Origin: Larimichthys crocea
Lineage: Eukaryota > Chordata > Actinopteri > Sciaenidae
Assembly (NCBI RefSeq): GCF_000972845.2
Contig: NC_040016.1
Coordinates: forward strand, 5,290,701-5,354,700
Direction: 5' to 3'
Length of the DNA stretch: 64,000 nt
In this document: positions 28,201-40,175 of the stretch, piece by piece
Numbering within the stretch: the stretch's first letter is position 1
How the letters are laid out: every line of letters starts with the position of its first letter
Program-made: the position numbers and the translations under genes
Notes under the pieces: model-generated
Told to the model about the DNA's origin: nothing
What the model saw: the letters and a program-made list of their open reading frames with translations, nothing else
Database searches by the model: none

Positions 28201-31200
28201 TGACAAGCTGAAATAATTGAACTGCACTGGTTTCATCATAATGAAGGAATATGTCATCAAATGCAACAGTGACTCCTTGATGTGTTTTTAATAGTTTTTG
28301 GATGACGCTGGCGTCTTGAGGCAACATTGCCGACAGACGTCACATTAAAGAAATGAGTGAAGACAAGGTCTTCATCGTGCAAGCCTTTTCTCTTTTTCTA
28401 CATCATATATTGTTCCAGCAATCCTGAATGCTCTTCTCTTCTCTATGGCTGCAGGAGCATGACATTGAGACTCCCCATGGCGTTCTCCATGTGACCATGA
28501 GAGGTGTTCCCAAGGGCAACAGACCCGTCATCCTGACCTATCACGACATCGGCCTCAACCGTGAGTCAGCCAAGAATAGACTCATCAATGCACAATGTCC
28601 TGGATGTGATGAAGCTGTTTTATTTTAGCCTCTGTGCCTGACGGTCACAATCAGGCCACCGATTGAGTACAGCCTCCTGAACTCTTACCTGATGAGCCTG
28701 TCCTCTGTTTGCACCTTTTTTAGACAAGTCGTGCTTCAACACCCTGTTCAACTATGAGGACATGTTGGAGATCACGCAGCATTTTGCGGTCGTCCATGTG
28801 GACGCGCCCGGCCAGCAGGAGGGTGCACCTCCCTTCCCCAGCGGGTGGGTGTCAGATGGGCTTTGCATGCACTGATAAATGGAAATACATTTATTTTCTG
28901 AGCCTCAGTCCATTGATTTAGTTTGAATGTAAAGTGGACTGGCAGTTCATTTGCTAATGGAAGCACATTCATGGTGCAACCTTTTTGTCAAAAAGTGTTT
29001 TATATTCATGATAAACTCACTTCTTCTGATTACTTCAAACATCCATACACGTCTCGTCTGTCTCCAGTTATCGCTACCCAACCATGGACGAGTTGGCTGA
29101 AATGCTGCCCTCTGTGATGACTCAGCTGAAGTGAGTGACACCCCTCCTCCTCGTCTGTAGAAAGCTAATCAATAACAACGTGCATAAATTGACTGTTTGT
29201 CTCCAGTCCCTTAGTAACCAGTGGTTCCTTTGCAGGGTCAACAGCGTGATCGGCATCGGCGTGGGAGCAGGAGCGTACATCCTCTCCCGCTTTGCAGTGA
29301 GTCCCCTTCAGGACCAGAGCCTCTACACTTTCATCCTCTTTGTTTTTCTATTGTTATTTAATTCTTTTTTTGTCCTCCTCTGTGTCTCGCCTGGAATAAT
29401 TGAAGCGTGTCAAGCCACATAGTTTGCCTCCCATCAAACCCACACAGGGCATTGGGTTTAGGTTCCTCTACAGTCTGCTCCATACGTGGCTGCTCTCCGG
29501 ATGATGCTCTTGTTCAGTGGCTTTCATCTTGTTTCTACACTCAACGCAGCAGAGCTAAAATAAGCGCGATCTGTGTACAGCGGAGCAGAAAGAGTTAGAA
29601 GTGACAGAGAGGAGTGAGGGAGCATCACAAGATGAATAATGAAAGAAGAGGAAGGTGGTCAGGGGTAAAAAGGGAATGTGTTTAGAATTAGCAGAGAGGT
29701 GCTCTTGTTTAGAGTTAATGAAAAAAATTGATTCTGAATTGGATTTGCTTTAACAGGCTTGGACCAAAATTGTATTTACCCCTGATAGATTTATAGCAGC
29801 TCTTGCTGCATGCATTTGCATCGTGTTGTAAGCAGCATCCCAAGTATTCCCTCGGCAATGGGTGAGATGGATCTCAGATTTCCCCAGACATCCTCTTTCT
29901 GTCTCAAGGCACAGACACTGAATCTTGGACACAAAATTCCAAATTTTTCATTGTGAAGATATAGCTATGCACAGGCATGATTCATTTAGTCCGCTGGATC
30001 AGTGGATCCTGTCAAGACTAAACCACACTGCAGGTTTGCACAAGAAAAGCGGAGAGCTGTAAGCACATTACAACATGCATAATGCAAGATCCTGGACCCA
30101 CGATGGACTGCCTGACGGTTATAAAGTCACACTTTTAAGCTGGCACTGACAGACCTCCTTTCCTTTCCAGCTGAACAACCCCACTCTGGTGGAGGGGCTG
30201 GTTCTGATCAACGTCGACCCCTGTGCTGAAGGCTGGATCGACTGGGCAGCTTCAAAGGTCAGTGTTAGCGCTGCATCATGAACCTAGAAAATACAACACG
30301 GAGCCATTGCTTCAATAATTTACCAACCGTTTCAGTTGAGTCTCCAGCCTTTTTGTTAGGCTGTTATTAATTAATGCATTTTGAAGTTCAACTGCTCTCA
30401 CTGTTTTATGCTCTCTAGCCTAATTACCATAATTAAGCTCCCTTTTTGATAATATTTACTTCTTGCATCATAGACTACAATTGAATAACCCCCAGTCACA
30501 AGTTAGACGATTCATTTATATATTGTTTAAAGAGACTTCATAAAGATAAAGAAAAGACTTGTTGACTCAGTGGCATCAGCAGTGCCTCTAATCCTGTGGT
30601 AATTTAATTATACATGCTGTTTTGGGGTTAAGGGCACTCCAAAGTCAATCAAACCTTTACTTCAGAGTTTACTGGACAAAGTTCTCAGAACAGCACTTCT
30701 GCTGTGCAGTCATTTGGGTTAGTTTCATTTTGAGTGGACTAAGTGGTTTCAAGTACAGGACGGGTCAAAGTACTGTAGTGTACTAGAATACTTTAACACT
30801 GTGAACTGTACATCATTGTGTGTACTGTTCAAGATTGTTTGGAGAGAACGTTCTTTGCAGCGTTATTGTTACACACAGTCATGGAGCCAGGCAGACGATA
30901 TGACCTTTCACCACTTTTAACTGTTCTCTTGTTATCTGCTCAACCTAGCAATATATGTGAAATATTATTGGATGATGACAGCGGTGATAGGCAGTAGGCC
31001 TTGCAACAGAGCGGCCTGTCCTAAATCCTAACCACTACAGTGGGTCATGAGGACGCCACGTCCTTCACTGTTCCAAAACATTAACGTAGCATCTTTGTGT
31101 TTCTCTGTCAAACTAAAACATGAATTATGTCGATACATGCACTACATGTAGACACAAAATGACACAAAATTCCCTAACTGGTCTTTTCCTCTTGTGTGCA

Positions 31201-34200
31201 GCTGTCTGGCTGGACCAGTAATTTGGTGGATATCGTCATGTCTCACCACTTCAGCACTGTGAGTTTCTCTTTCAGCACATTACTCACCCTGCACCTTTTC
31301 TTAGTGTTGTTTGACCTTTTTCATCGACAGCGTGAAACAGTAACTGAACCTCAGGAGGCTTTTCTTGATTTCCCTCGGCACCTTTTCTCACTCTTATAAC
31401 AGACATTTACTAATTATTCTATTTCTGTCCTCTGCTGGATACATAGACTAATGGATTGTGACTTGTAGATTACAGACTCAGTTTGATAACTGATGTACTG
31501 ATACTGTAAACCCCACACACCTGCACCTACATGTTCTTTATATGGAGTCTACCTCTTACTTCGTTCCAGCTCTTTATGACTCAATAAAAAGCTTTCCTGT
31601 TTTGATTGATTGTTTTGGATTTTTTTTTAACTCTGATCTGGTCACCAGGACGAGCTGACAGAGAACCAGGAGTTGATTCAGACCTACCGCCTCCACATCG
31701 CCCAAGACATCAACCAGGACAACCTGGCCCTCTTCTGTGGCTCCTACCAATAGTATGATGCAGTATATCTGTGTACACTGTACATGAATGTTTGTCTAAG
31801 CACTTTCTAGTGTTTGCACCTCATTGATGTGTGTTTTTCAACACAGTTATTGGTACAGCTGAACTAAATTGTTCTCCCATTGTGTACATAGAAAGAACCA
31901 ATTAATCAAGTAATAACAGCAAGGGTATTAGAGTAATAAATCAACAGGTACACAGGAAATTGTGATTTCTGCCAAGTCAACACACATTTTGCAAAGATTT
32001 GTTCAAGCTTCACTTACTCATCATAATTTGTTTCCCTGATTCAGCCGTCGGGACCTGGAGATCGAGAGGCCAATTGTAGGTCTAAATGAGGACACAGTCA
32101 ACACACTAACGTAGGTTTTGAGACTAAGGAGCCATCAATAAACATCAAACCCTGAGCACACAGTTTTGAGAATATTTATCATCTCATCTTTTTTTTTTTT
32201 CTTTCCATCCAGGTGCCCTGCATTGCTGGTAGTTGGCGACACATCACCTGCTGTGGAGGCCGTGGTGAGTTACACTCTATCAGTTTAATACCCCAAAAAG
32301 CTTTGAGAAGTGTTTGCAGTTACTGAGCTCAATATTAACCACTCTGATGTTTCAGGTGGAGTGCAATTCCAGGTTAAATCCAACCAAGACCACGCTGTTA
32401 AAGGTGAAGCTTTTTGTCTTACATGTGTTGAATAAATGAATAAAATATTCATTTTTGTATGGCTGTACAAAGGATTTATTAATGAGACGATCATTTTTCT
32501 CTCAGATGGCTGATTGTGGAGGCTTGCCCCAAGTTGTGCAGGTGGGTTTTTGTTTGTGGAGAGGCACCTCCATGTTATTTTGTAATCGTCTAAATAATCT
32601 TCTAACTTTCATCCTTTATCTGTTCACAGCCAGGGAAACTCGCTGAGGCCTTCAAGTACTTTGTTCAGGGAATGGGCTACAGTAAGTCAACACGCTCACA
32701 TGTCTTTTGCTACTTGTGGTTAGTGAGTAAAAACCTAAAAAATGAATGATAGTGGTTTAAACTAGACGACATGCCAGCAGATGTTTGTTTTTTAGGCTGA
32801 CGTGTGTGTGTGGTAAAAGTTTCGGTGTATTCTTCACTGGGTTTCCTGTTGACGTGAGTGCGATGACCAAAGTGCCTTAAATGAAGATTGTTTTCACTGC
32901 ACCCTGCTATGAACTTGTTGTTGAACACCCCTGCTTATGGGGTTTGGACTCCGGCCAAGGCGTCACAGCAGTGCATGAAAAAACAGTTCCCTTGTCAGCC
33001 TGGTCACAGAGAGGCAGCCTGAGCGGCTCGGTGGATGCTAACACCTCTCCTCTGCTTTTTGCAGTGTGTGGTCACCCCAACCCTCAGTAGGTGAGGTGTG
33101 CGTGCTTCTAGCATGACTAAAATGACAGCACTCAAGATGTGCTGAACAGAAATTCACTTCCTGTTCAGTTGGTAGTAAACATCAAAAAATACCCTCTGTC
33201 TTTTTTTGTTGTTGTTGTTGTTGCCTGGTGTGCTTTTCTATCTACACCTGTTTAACGATGCTGTCTCTTTCTAGAGACACTCAAAGTGCATACTTAAACA
33301 GGCCTTCAGGTTTTTACAGTCATTTACGTGCAAAGAAAAACAAACACGCATCTGTCAGACCATACTGACTTGCAGTGTACCGGCCAGACTGTGCTCCATG
33401 GATGGATGAAGTCATGAATGTAGGTTTTCCTGCTCTGGCCATCAGATGACTGTTTTTCTGTAATGCTAATTCTCGTTTGCTCTCTCCTGTTCCCAAACTC
33501 TCCTCCGTGGGAGGCACCCTCAACTGCAGCTAGTTTGTCGGTGCTTCAGTGTTGCTTTAAAGGCCACCGTGTCCCCATGTTGAGTAAATGCCACTGCAGG
33601 ATTAGAACAGATTAAAAAGTGTTTTCAGGCAGGGAGAGTGTGGAAAATAAATCTTAACACCTCAGCGTGTTTCTGAAAGCTGCTTTTCCCTCATTAACAC
33701 GTTGCCACGGTGTGAAGTGCACGAGAAACTGGCAAAAAAAAAAAAAAGTACAGGAAATATTCTAGATTACACACATGCTATATTTTCTCACCTGTTGTTG
33801 ATAGCGCAATGCTTTGCGTCCTTCATGACAACCAAGCTGCGACAGAGCCTCAGTTTGAATCAGGCATACTGTTCACCAAGGTGGGATGAAGCAACATGAG
33901 AGCTACCTTTTCAACCTCTTTCCCTTTCTCCCTCTTTCTATCTTTCTTTGATGATTGCTTACAGTTCCCTACGTTCTTCTCAGTCACCTGAGCAACGAAT
34001 CAGGTACCAGGTTCTCGAGCGGCTGCCAGACTAGAAGTCTTTGAGCCCACTCCACAGTGGATAAATGTCAATGTATGCAGAAATACTCCAGAGAGCTGTG
34101 TTTCATATTGGTATTCAGGAGCAGCAGCTCGGTGTGTGGATACAGACTTTTAGTATTATACACAGTGAGATCATTTCGGCATACTTTGACACACATTCAT

Positions 34201-34730
34201 CTCCCTGTAGGACTTTAGTTTGTCCTGTTAGCATGGATTCTGTCCTCAGTGTCCTATTTTATTGCATGACCTGCTGCTGTTGCTTTCTGTCAGTTCAGTT
34301 GGATTGCAATCACTGTATTCTGCTGTCATATTCCTTTCATGTTTTGTTTTGGTTGTTTTGTTTTTTTTTCAACCGTGGACTCATGCAATAATTTTCTGTC
34401 ACAATTTTCTTTTATTCGATTAGTCTCCATATTCGAGAATTGTTTGCATGGTAAGCATTTTTTATCATTGTTGCATCTGGGTATCTCAGTGCTCCCACAC
34501 TGCACCGAATCTCCGTGCAGCACGAGTGGAATATTAATTTGCATCTCTCCTTTTCAGTGCCGTCAGCAGGAATGACTCGTCTGGCTCGCTCGCGCACCAC
34601 CTCCTCTTCCAGCATCACCTCCATGGACAGCAGTCGCAGCCGCAACAACCTCAACAGCCTGCTGGAGGGCAATGCCACCGGGGTGTTGGACAACCAGGCT
34701 ACACCCCAGACCATGGAGGTCTCCTGCTAA
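17206..34730 (+). CDS. ndrg3: NDRG3, N-myc downstream-regulated gene 3 protein
   Basis: Coding exons: 17206-17262, 19499-19531, 28455-28560, 28724-28844, 29068-29130, 29236-29296, 30171-30257, 31202-31258, 31649-31752, 32045-32110, 32213-32264, 32356-32403, 32506-32541, 32630-32681, (33965-34003 alternative), 34558-34730. This gives 371 residues, or 384 with the alternative exon; phases close exactly. The N-terminus [19 protein letters not shown] and C-terminus MEVSC are NDRG3-like. In between are [64 protein letters not shown] and [19 protein letters not shown]. These form the NDRG alpha/beta-hydrolase fold, in which the nucleophile elbow reads GVGAG, so no hydrolase activity is expected. 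The C-terminal Ser/Arg-rich tail (MTRLARSR...) is the phosphorylated NDRG tail. In mammals NDRG3 is a lactate-binding, PHD2/VHL-controlled hypoxia effector. The start ATG has A at -3 and G at +4. The exon ending at 31752 splits a Tyr codon across the junction, so read-through would show a false TAG. Confidence 0.95.
17263..19498 (+). other. ndrg3 intron 2, no gene seen
   Basis: Non-coding sequence between two verified exons. A G-rich run at 17862-17881 could form a quadruplex. No ORF with family resemblance was found. Confidence 0.6.
21470..21900. mobile_element. LINE-derived fragment (teleost CR1/L2 or Rex-type 3' tail)
   Basis: ATCAGAATCAGAAATGCTTT, followed by AATAATC...CCCAGGGAGAAATTATTT and a TTATT-rich run, resembles the common fish retrotransposon tail 'cagaatcagaaatactttattaatccc..gggaaatt'. 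The adjacent 21.59-21.90 kb is GC-richer, with a 62-codon ORF of no recognised family, and may be part of the same insertion. No reverse transcriptase domain is present. Confidence 0.45.
23690..24240 (+). promoter_or_regulatory. pyrimidine-rich block upstream of the alternative ndrg3 exon
   Basis: About 550 bp with strong C/T bias on the + strand (repeated CTCTCC, CCTCCC and TCTCTC). It contains a short mixed segment at about 23915-23975 and ends about 65 bp before the ATG at 24306. The low-complexity ORFs on both strands here are artefacts. It may be a TATA-less promoter region or simply a simple-sequence tract. Confidence 0.3.
24306..24356 (+). CDS. ndrg3: candidate alternative first coding exon of ndrg3
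   Basis: ATG at 24306 (A at -3) opens [17 protein letters not shown] and ends at a good donor, GTG|gtgagt, in phase 0. This is exactly the phase needed to join the exon starting GAGCATGACATTGAGACT at 28455. The product would replace the 30-residue leader MDELQ...DCQ with 17 residues, giving about 358 aa. NDRG4 is known to use alternative first exons spliced to the equivalent EHDIET exon, which makes this plausible. I do not recognise the 17-residue peptide itself, and no transcript evidence is available. Confidence 0.5.
24622..24650 (+). repeat. (GT)14 microsatellite
   Basis: Dinucleotide tract in ndrg3 intron 3. Confidence 0.95.
25176..25202 (+). repeat. (TG)13 microsatellite followed by TATG repeats
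   Basis: Dinucleotide tract followed by an imperfect ATATGTATATGTATG compound repeat. Confidence 0.95.
33965..34003 (+). CDS. ndrg3: alternative 39-nt (13-codon) exon of ndrg3
   Basis: Acceptor cttacag precedes TTCCCTACGTTC...GAATCAG, followed by donor gtacca. Joined to the split codon at 32681 it reads [13 protein letters not shown] and then [13 protein letters not shown]. The exon length is a multiple of 3, so inclusion or skipping keeps frame (with skipping giving GYMPSAGMTR). From memory, human NDRG3 has a longer isoform with a very similar insert (IPYVQLSHLSTES) at this position. The exon therefore appears conserved across vertebrates and lies just before the phosphorylated C-terminal tail. 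Confidence 0.85.
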
Positions 34731-35720
34731 ACCCCAACACCACCCACCCACCCCCCCTCTGCACACTCCCATAGTAACTTATGCCCCCCCCCCCTCTTTC
34801 TCTCGCTCTCTCCCTCTATCTATTTCTCTCTCATCCTGCTCCCAAGCAACTCCGTGCCAGGAGGATCTGTAATGAACTATGTGATTAGAAAAAGAGGATG
34901 TAATAAATATATTAACAGATGCATATTATTAAATATTGAATATTGAATACACTGTCAAAGTCATTCCTACCAGAAACCATAACTACATTCAGATGTGTTG
35001 TATATTAAAATGGTCAAAACATATGATCGACTCAGCTGTCTCACCTCAACCCCTTGTATTTATTTTTTTCACATTGTCTTTGTTTTTGTTTTTGTCTTCC
35101 CAAACACTAGAAATCATTCATGCCTTCAAAATAACTATATATAGAATTTTTTTTTTTTACATTTCTTTTTCATTGCACTGTACATCGCTTTTACTACTTT
35201 AACTCTTCTCCTCCGGTGTGAACTTGTGGGCTGCATTGATTGTGAGTCACCCTATCTTTGTGTTTTTAATCTCAAACTTGCTGCAATGTGATAACAAATT
35301 AGTCACAAAGTGCAGAGAGGGATCACTAAACCTACCGTAGCTGCAGAAACAAAGGTAAAGTGATGTGGATGGCAGAAGACTGCAGTCTGTGGCACACGGT
35401 CAGTAAAGCTAAGCTGTGGAGAGAGCTGCTTTTGAACATTTGAAACCCATTCACTGTTGAGGAAAAGTCATGTACCAGTGTGTCAACTGTCACTTCGCAT
35501 ACATTCATTCATTTTCTTTTTGTAATTGAACTCGTCTCCTTTTCTTCTCTGCTTTGTGTTGTTGTTTTTGTTCAGTTGAATAGATTATTCAGTGGTGTTT
35601 TAACAACCTTTTAACAAGTGGGTTCTGATGTGAAAAGTATGAGTCCCTTCACTGAGGGGCCCAGTGGTCTGCTTATTCAACTCATTTATATTACTACTGA
35701 ATAAAGCTACAACATGACAA
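34731..35720 (+). other. ndrg3: ndrg3 3' UTR with two poly(A) signals
   Basis: The UTR starts after TAA 34728-34730 with C-runs and a CTCTCT tract. AATAAA occurs at 34902-34907 and at 35700-35705, suggesting short (about 0.2 kb) and long (about 1 kb) 3' UTR forms. Confidence 0.6.
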
Positions 35721-35724
35721 CACG

Positions 35725-37255
35725 TCTGCTGTTTGATTTTATCAGCACATCACCAATATTACTTCACATAAATAATAAGTGTGGTGAATAAGTGGTATTT
35801 GAATGAAAGAAAAAGAAAGTAAAAGGCCGAGTGTTCTTTTCCTCTTCTGTTAGTGGAAAGGTGAGGTGACTGTGGTGAGTTAGTTTCCAACCACACTTGT
35901 TCTTCTCATCGAGTAACAACTCGTTATCGTAGATGAAGCAATCTATATTTAGCACACAAAGAAAAAAACAGCTGAACTAAAAATGATGTGATTGGATTGA
36001 CTTCAAACTAAAGATGTACAAAACGATATGGGAATAAAGTGCTGAATATTAATCTGATGAATGTGTCACCCGCTGAGGCTTCTCTTATCGTTCTGGCTTC
36101 TCCATTATGCAACATTACAATTTCCACAATTGATCACCAAGTAAAATTTGTCCAATTTCTGTTGAGGTCTACATTATTGATTTTAGTCCGGTGATTACAG
36201 GAAAAACTGAGTTTGTGGTGCTGGATTGTGTCCAACCTTTGTGCAATTCATTTAATTACATAATTACAATCTAAAGAAAATATTTTACCACAAAAAAAAC
36301 TTTAAAGTTTAAAAAAACTAAATATGTAGTTAGATAACAGACTTACATGAACTAATTTAGATAACCCTTTGAGAAAGATGTCCTACTGTGCTATGGAATA
36401 ATTAATTTTTCGATGAGAAGTTCTTTCCATCTGTGCTAATGCACTTTTCAGTAATAACAGAACAAAGCTGACTTGGTAAAGATTCTTCTCATCTTTCCAT
36501 ACATGATAGAGTCGCTTGTTCTCTACTAGAGAATTTCACAGAACATCTGATTAAAGACTGGAACAAGAAGAGAGCTGACAGTTTTGTAGTCTCAACAAAG
36601 TCTTATAGGTTTGAAGATCAGACTGAAAGCAGAAAATTATCTCTGACATCTCTGATGTACATGCAAAAAAATGTATAACATAGCAGTGCACAGTTGTCAC
36701 ATAATATCTAAATGAGTAATTAATTATTAATTTCCTTTCACCTTTTCACGCATGTACAAAACTGCCATTATCGGTGTTCATGCTTCACTATTGCACTGTG
36801 TTACTGACTCTGCAGTGTCAGCATGATAGATGGTACTTGTGCTGGTAAAACAGGACAGGAGTAGGTTGGTGGGGGAACCTTTGGCATGCTTCTGCAGAGG
36901 TTTGATTCTTATCTGATGCTAACCTTCATGGCATCATTTTAACATGACTGACACTAACTGTAAATGTAACAAGAGCACTAGATTAACTGGGAAAATGTGA
37001 TCAACCTTTTCCATTAATCAGGCATCACAGATAGAGTGTAGGTTTAACCAGTGTAGTGATGTGATGCTTCAGCCCACCACAGTGCGCCTCAAATACGTGT
37101 TTGTAAATACTGCTTACATACAGTTTATTCCATAAACAAGTCATGCTCTATGACATTGTTCATCAGAGAGATCAGCACGAGCTTTTCTGAGTCAGGATGT
37201 CAAAGTCTTGGACGTCACAGGAAGCTGCAGCAGGGTGACATATATGCAGGAAGCC
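35725..37255. other. ndrg3-sla2 intergenic region
   Basis: AT-rich sequence of about 1.5 kb. No ORF, RNA gene or repeat was recognised. The right end presumably includes the sla2 promoter. Confidence 0.5.
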
Positions 37256-37259
37256 TCAT

Positions 37260-37546
37260 CTCTTCAGTCAGCCCCCATCTATAAACAGCTGCGAAAACAC
37301 AGCAGTGTTCATGGGAACTGAGCAGAGGAGGGAACACAGTCATTCTGATTGATCAGCAGACCTCAGTGGGAACCCGAGCTAAGACATATACAACAGGCAC
37401 CCATTTGTATGTGTGTGAGCGGAAGGCAGAGGAGGACTTTTTATCACGAAGCTCTGGAGTTTACCCATCAGTCATAGAAGGATCTGGATCACTATTTGTG
37501 CAGCATATCATCACTGGGCAAACATCGTAAAAGAAACTTCAAGGAT
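37260..37546 (+). other. sla2: sla2 non-coding exon 1 (5' UTR), start approximate
   Basis: Sequence ends in the donor AAGGAT|gtgagt at 37546/37547. It lies just downstream of a weak TATA-like string (CATATATGCAG, about 37238) and the GGAA-type Ets core in CACAGGAAGC. The coding exon at 38074 begins with 29 nt of 5' UTR, so an upstream exon is needed. The transcription start is inferred. Confidence 0.45.
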
Positions 37547-38102
37547 GTGAGTATACTACTGCTTTAAAGAAATTTTCTTTCTTTCATTTCTTTTTGTCCA
37601 GTAATTAAACTTTCATATTATTAGTAAACTTGTTGCCTGATCACTTATATTACATATATACATAAAATTTATTGGTAATTATTTTGCACTACATGAATGA
37701 GTTACTGGTTAAAATGTTTTTTTTTATTATTATTATTTAAGCTATTCTGTTAACTTGGTGCTGCTTGTATGAAAAAGTAGTATGCATCATAAGAATAAAA
37801 TCAAATCTCTTCAAATTAAATCACTCTTATGTGAACTTGACTTCGTTCCACACAAACATGTTGCATGGAAATTTAACACAGGATATCAATACCTCTTGTT
37901 GTGGTTAGGCACCTTCCTGTATCTAGGCTCTGTTGCTACGTTACAAAATAACGTGCAGTACCTGTTAGCCACTTTACTGACAATGGCGTGATAACTTGTG
38001 AATGTGAAGATTATTGAAGGTTACTGAAGACACACAACTCTAATTATGGTCTTTAATTCTCTTATTTTCTCAGCCATTTCAAATCAGCGAGCGGCCAAAA
38101 AC

Positions 38103-40175
38103 ATGGGGATGTGCCCCATCAGATGCCAATCCAACCTGGCAATGCTTGAAAATCCACCTGAACCTGTAACACCAGGTACATTATATGAAAAGTCAGTGAC
38201 ACACAAATCAAAAATAAGATAAATGTTGGTTTATTATAGTCATCTCCTTCTTTCTCTTTGCAGTCCCCCAGGACAGCGTGATTGTGTCTCTCTATAACTA
38301 CCCGTCCTATGGGCGCACAGAATTGACCATGTGCATTGGAGAACTACTCACCATCCTATCAGAGTATGTGATGTGGCTCCTAATCTTTCACTCTCACCCT
38401 TGTTTTAACCTAGATAGAATTAGTCATGAGTGTTTATTTTTTTCCAACAGTGACGGCGATTTTATGATAGTGAGGTCCACGTCCACAGGACGTGAGAGCT
38501 ATGTTCCCACCAACTACACGGCTAAGGTGACACATAGGTAAGACCTTGTCATAAGAGCATGTATGAAGACCTGTGTCTCATCACTGTGTATGTGTGTGTG
38601 AAAATGCAGAGGAGTTGTAGAGGGCAGGGACTTCCCTGCCAGGTAGGAGGAGTCTTTGTATAGGTGACCTTTACCTCAGTGGAGACAGAGGTTTGGAACA
38701 AGACTTAAGTTCTCTCTGGTGACATCAACCTCTGCCTCCAGTAGTTTCAGTCCTCCTCCAGCGGGGAATGTGTTCTGATATTGTTCCAGTGAATTTTCCA
38801 AACTTGTAAATGACAGCAAAATATCTTTCTTTTTTTAATGTCTGCACGACAATACTGTGTGACCGTCCCAATGTGTCTTCTCTCTGTTCAGGTGGCTGTT
38901 CACAGGCATCAGCAGGTACAAAGCAATGGAGCTGCTCATGCAGCCGAGTAACCCAAATGGAGCCTTCTTGATCCGAGAGTCAGAGACAAACAGAGGTTAG
39001 AGGACTGTCTCCTTACTCTCTCATTGTGAATGGCATTATAAACATGTTGAACCCAAGCCCAACACTCTAGCACCACTATGTAAAATGAGCTAAAATATTA
39101 AGTCATCAGATGTATTGTTTCTGATGCAGTTTCCACTATTTTAAGACAGTATCTTCCAATTTGTCAGATCATGAGGCTGTCCTAAACTGGAATTAAGGTG
39201 TAGTCAGGATAAGGAACATGAATCTGTGATGGAACAAATGACCTGCAAAGTGAAGAATCATGAGCGACTGTAGTTTAACTGCTGCATCTGTGTGTTTGAT
39301 GTTCAGATTGTTACTCGCTGTCTGTCCTGAGGAGGACCAACCCTTCATACATGGACTCTGTAAAGCACTACCGCGTCTCTCAACTTGAAAATGGCTGGGT
39401 GTACATAACTCCAGGACTCACCTTCCCCTCCCTGCATCACCTGGTGGAACACTACTCAGGTTTGTACTGAGGATTTAAAGCTGTTTTCTTGCCTGTACAT
39501 TCCAGAGACAACACTAAGAGAGCAATATTGAAAACGTTGCCTTCTTTTTCCAGAGTCTGCACATGGATTGTGCTGTCGGCTGACAGAGCCTTGCTACATC
39601 CAAGGTTTCAACAACCCTAGAGAGGCCGCACCTATACCCACAACTGTCAGGAGGCCTACGTTAAACTGGAAGGACATTAGCAGGTGTGGTAGACTCTCTC
39701 TAGCCATACATCTACTGATGACTGCCACAAGATGTCACTCTATTACCTGTTATAAAGAAAGTAGAACACGAGCCCCTGGTGGCTGATAAATCCAGTGTTT
39801 GTTGAATGTGTGATTCATTGAGTGTGGAGAGTATGTATACAACACCAACAGCTCAGACTATGTTAGTCTGCCAGGTTTGATTGTGTAGCTGACAGTAGAT
39901 TATAATAATTAAATACAGGGTAACTTCTACACCAGTGAAAAGTAGTGCTTGACACTGAACCCATATTTAGGACATTGTGGCAAAAGTAAAATAACCAATA
40001 ATATGATCACTTCATTAATTTTTTTTGAAAATCCTCCTCTTTCTCCTTCAGGTCAGCGATTTTCAGGAAGAAGAGAACAGAGTCAGACAACTCTCTGGTG
40101 AGCGAGGGGCTGAGGGAGGCCATCGCCTCCTATCTCCAAATGACAGAGGGCGACAATCACAGCTGGGACACTTGA
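38103..40175 (+). CDS. sla2: SLA2 (SLAP-2), Src-like adaptor protein 2
   Basis: Coding exons: 38103-38175, 38264-38363, 38451-38537, 38892-38995, 39307-39459, 39554-39683, 40052-40175, giving 256 residues with exact phase closure. The N-terminus MGMCPIRC has Gly2 for myristoylation and Cys4/Cys8 as candidate palmitoyl sites. An SH3 domain follows (SLYNYPSYG...GELLTILSDDGDF...YVPTNYTAKV, about residues 33-84). The SH2 domain (WLFTGISRYKAMELL, FLIRES, HYRVSQLENGWVYI, LTFPSLHHLVEHYS, about 88-188) has the phosphotyrosine-binding Arg in FLIRES. The C-terminal tail contains PTLNWKDISR and EGLREAIASYL, the Cbl-binding type tail of SLAPs. There is no kinase domain. In mammals SLA2 binds ZAP-70/SYK-family targets and recruits c-Cbl to down-regulate antigen receptors at the membrane. 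The SH2 insertion (RRTNPSYMDSVKHYR), LTFPSL and the ndrg3 neighbour favour SLA2 over SLA. Kozak context is good (A at -3, G at +4). Confidence 0.92.

Larger units (their letters stand above)
19532..28454 (+). other. ndrg3: ndrg3 intron 3 (about 8.9 kb)
   Basis: This intron separates the N-terminal leader exons from the conserved EHDIETPHG exon. It contains a LINE-like fragment (about 21.47-21.9 kb), a pyrimidine-rich block (23.69-24.24 kb), a candidate alternative first exon (24306-24356) and two microsatellites. A perfect MEF2 consensus, CTAAATATAG, lies at 20616-20625. No independent gene was recognised. Confidence 0.55.
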
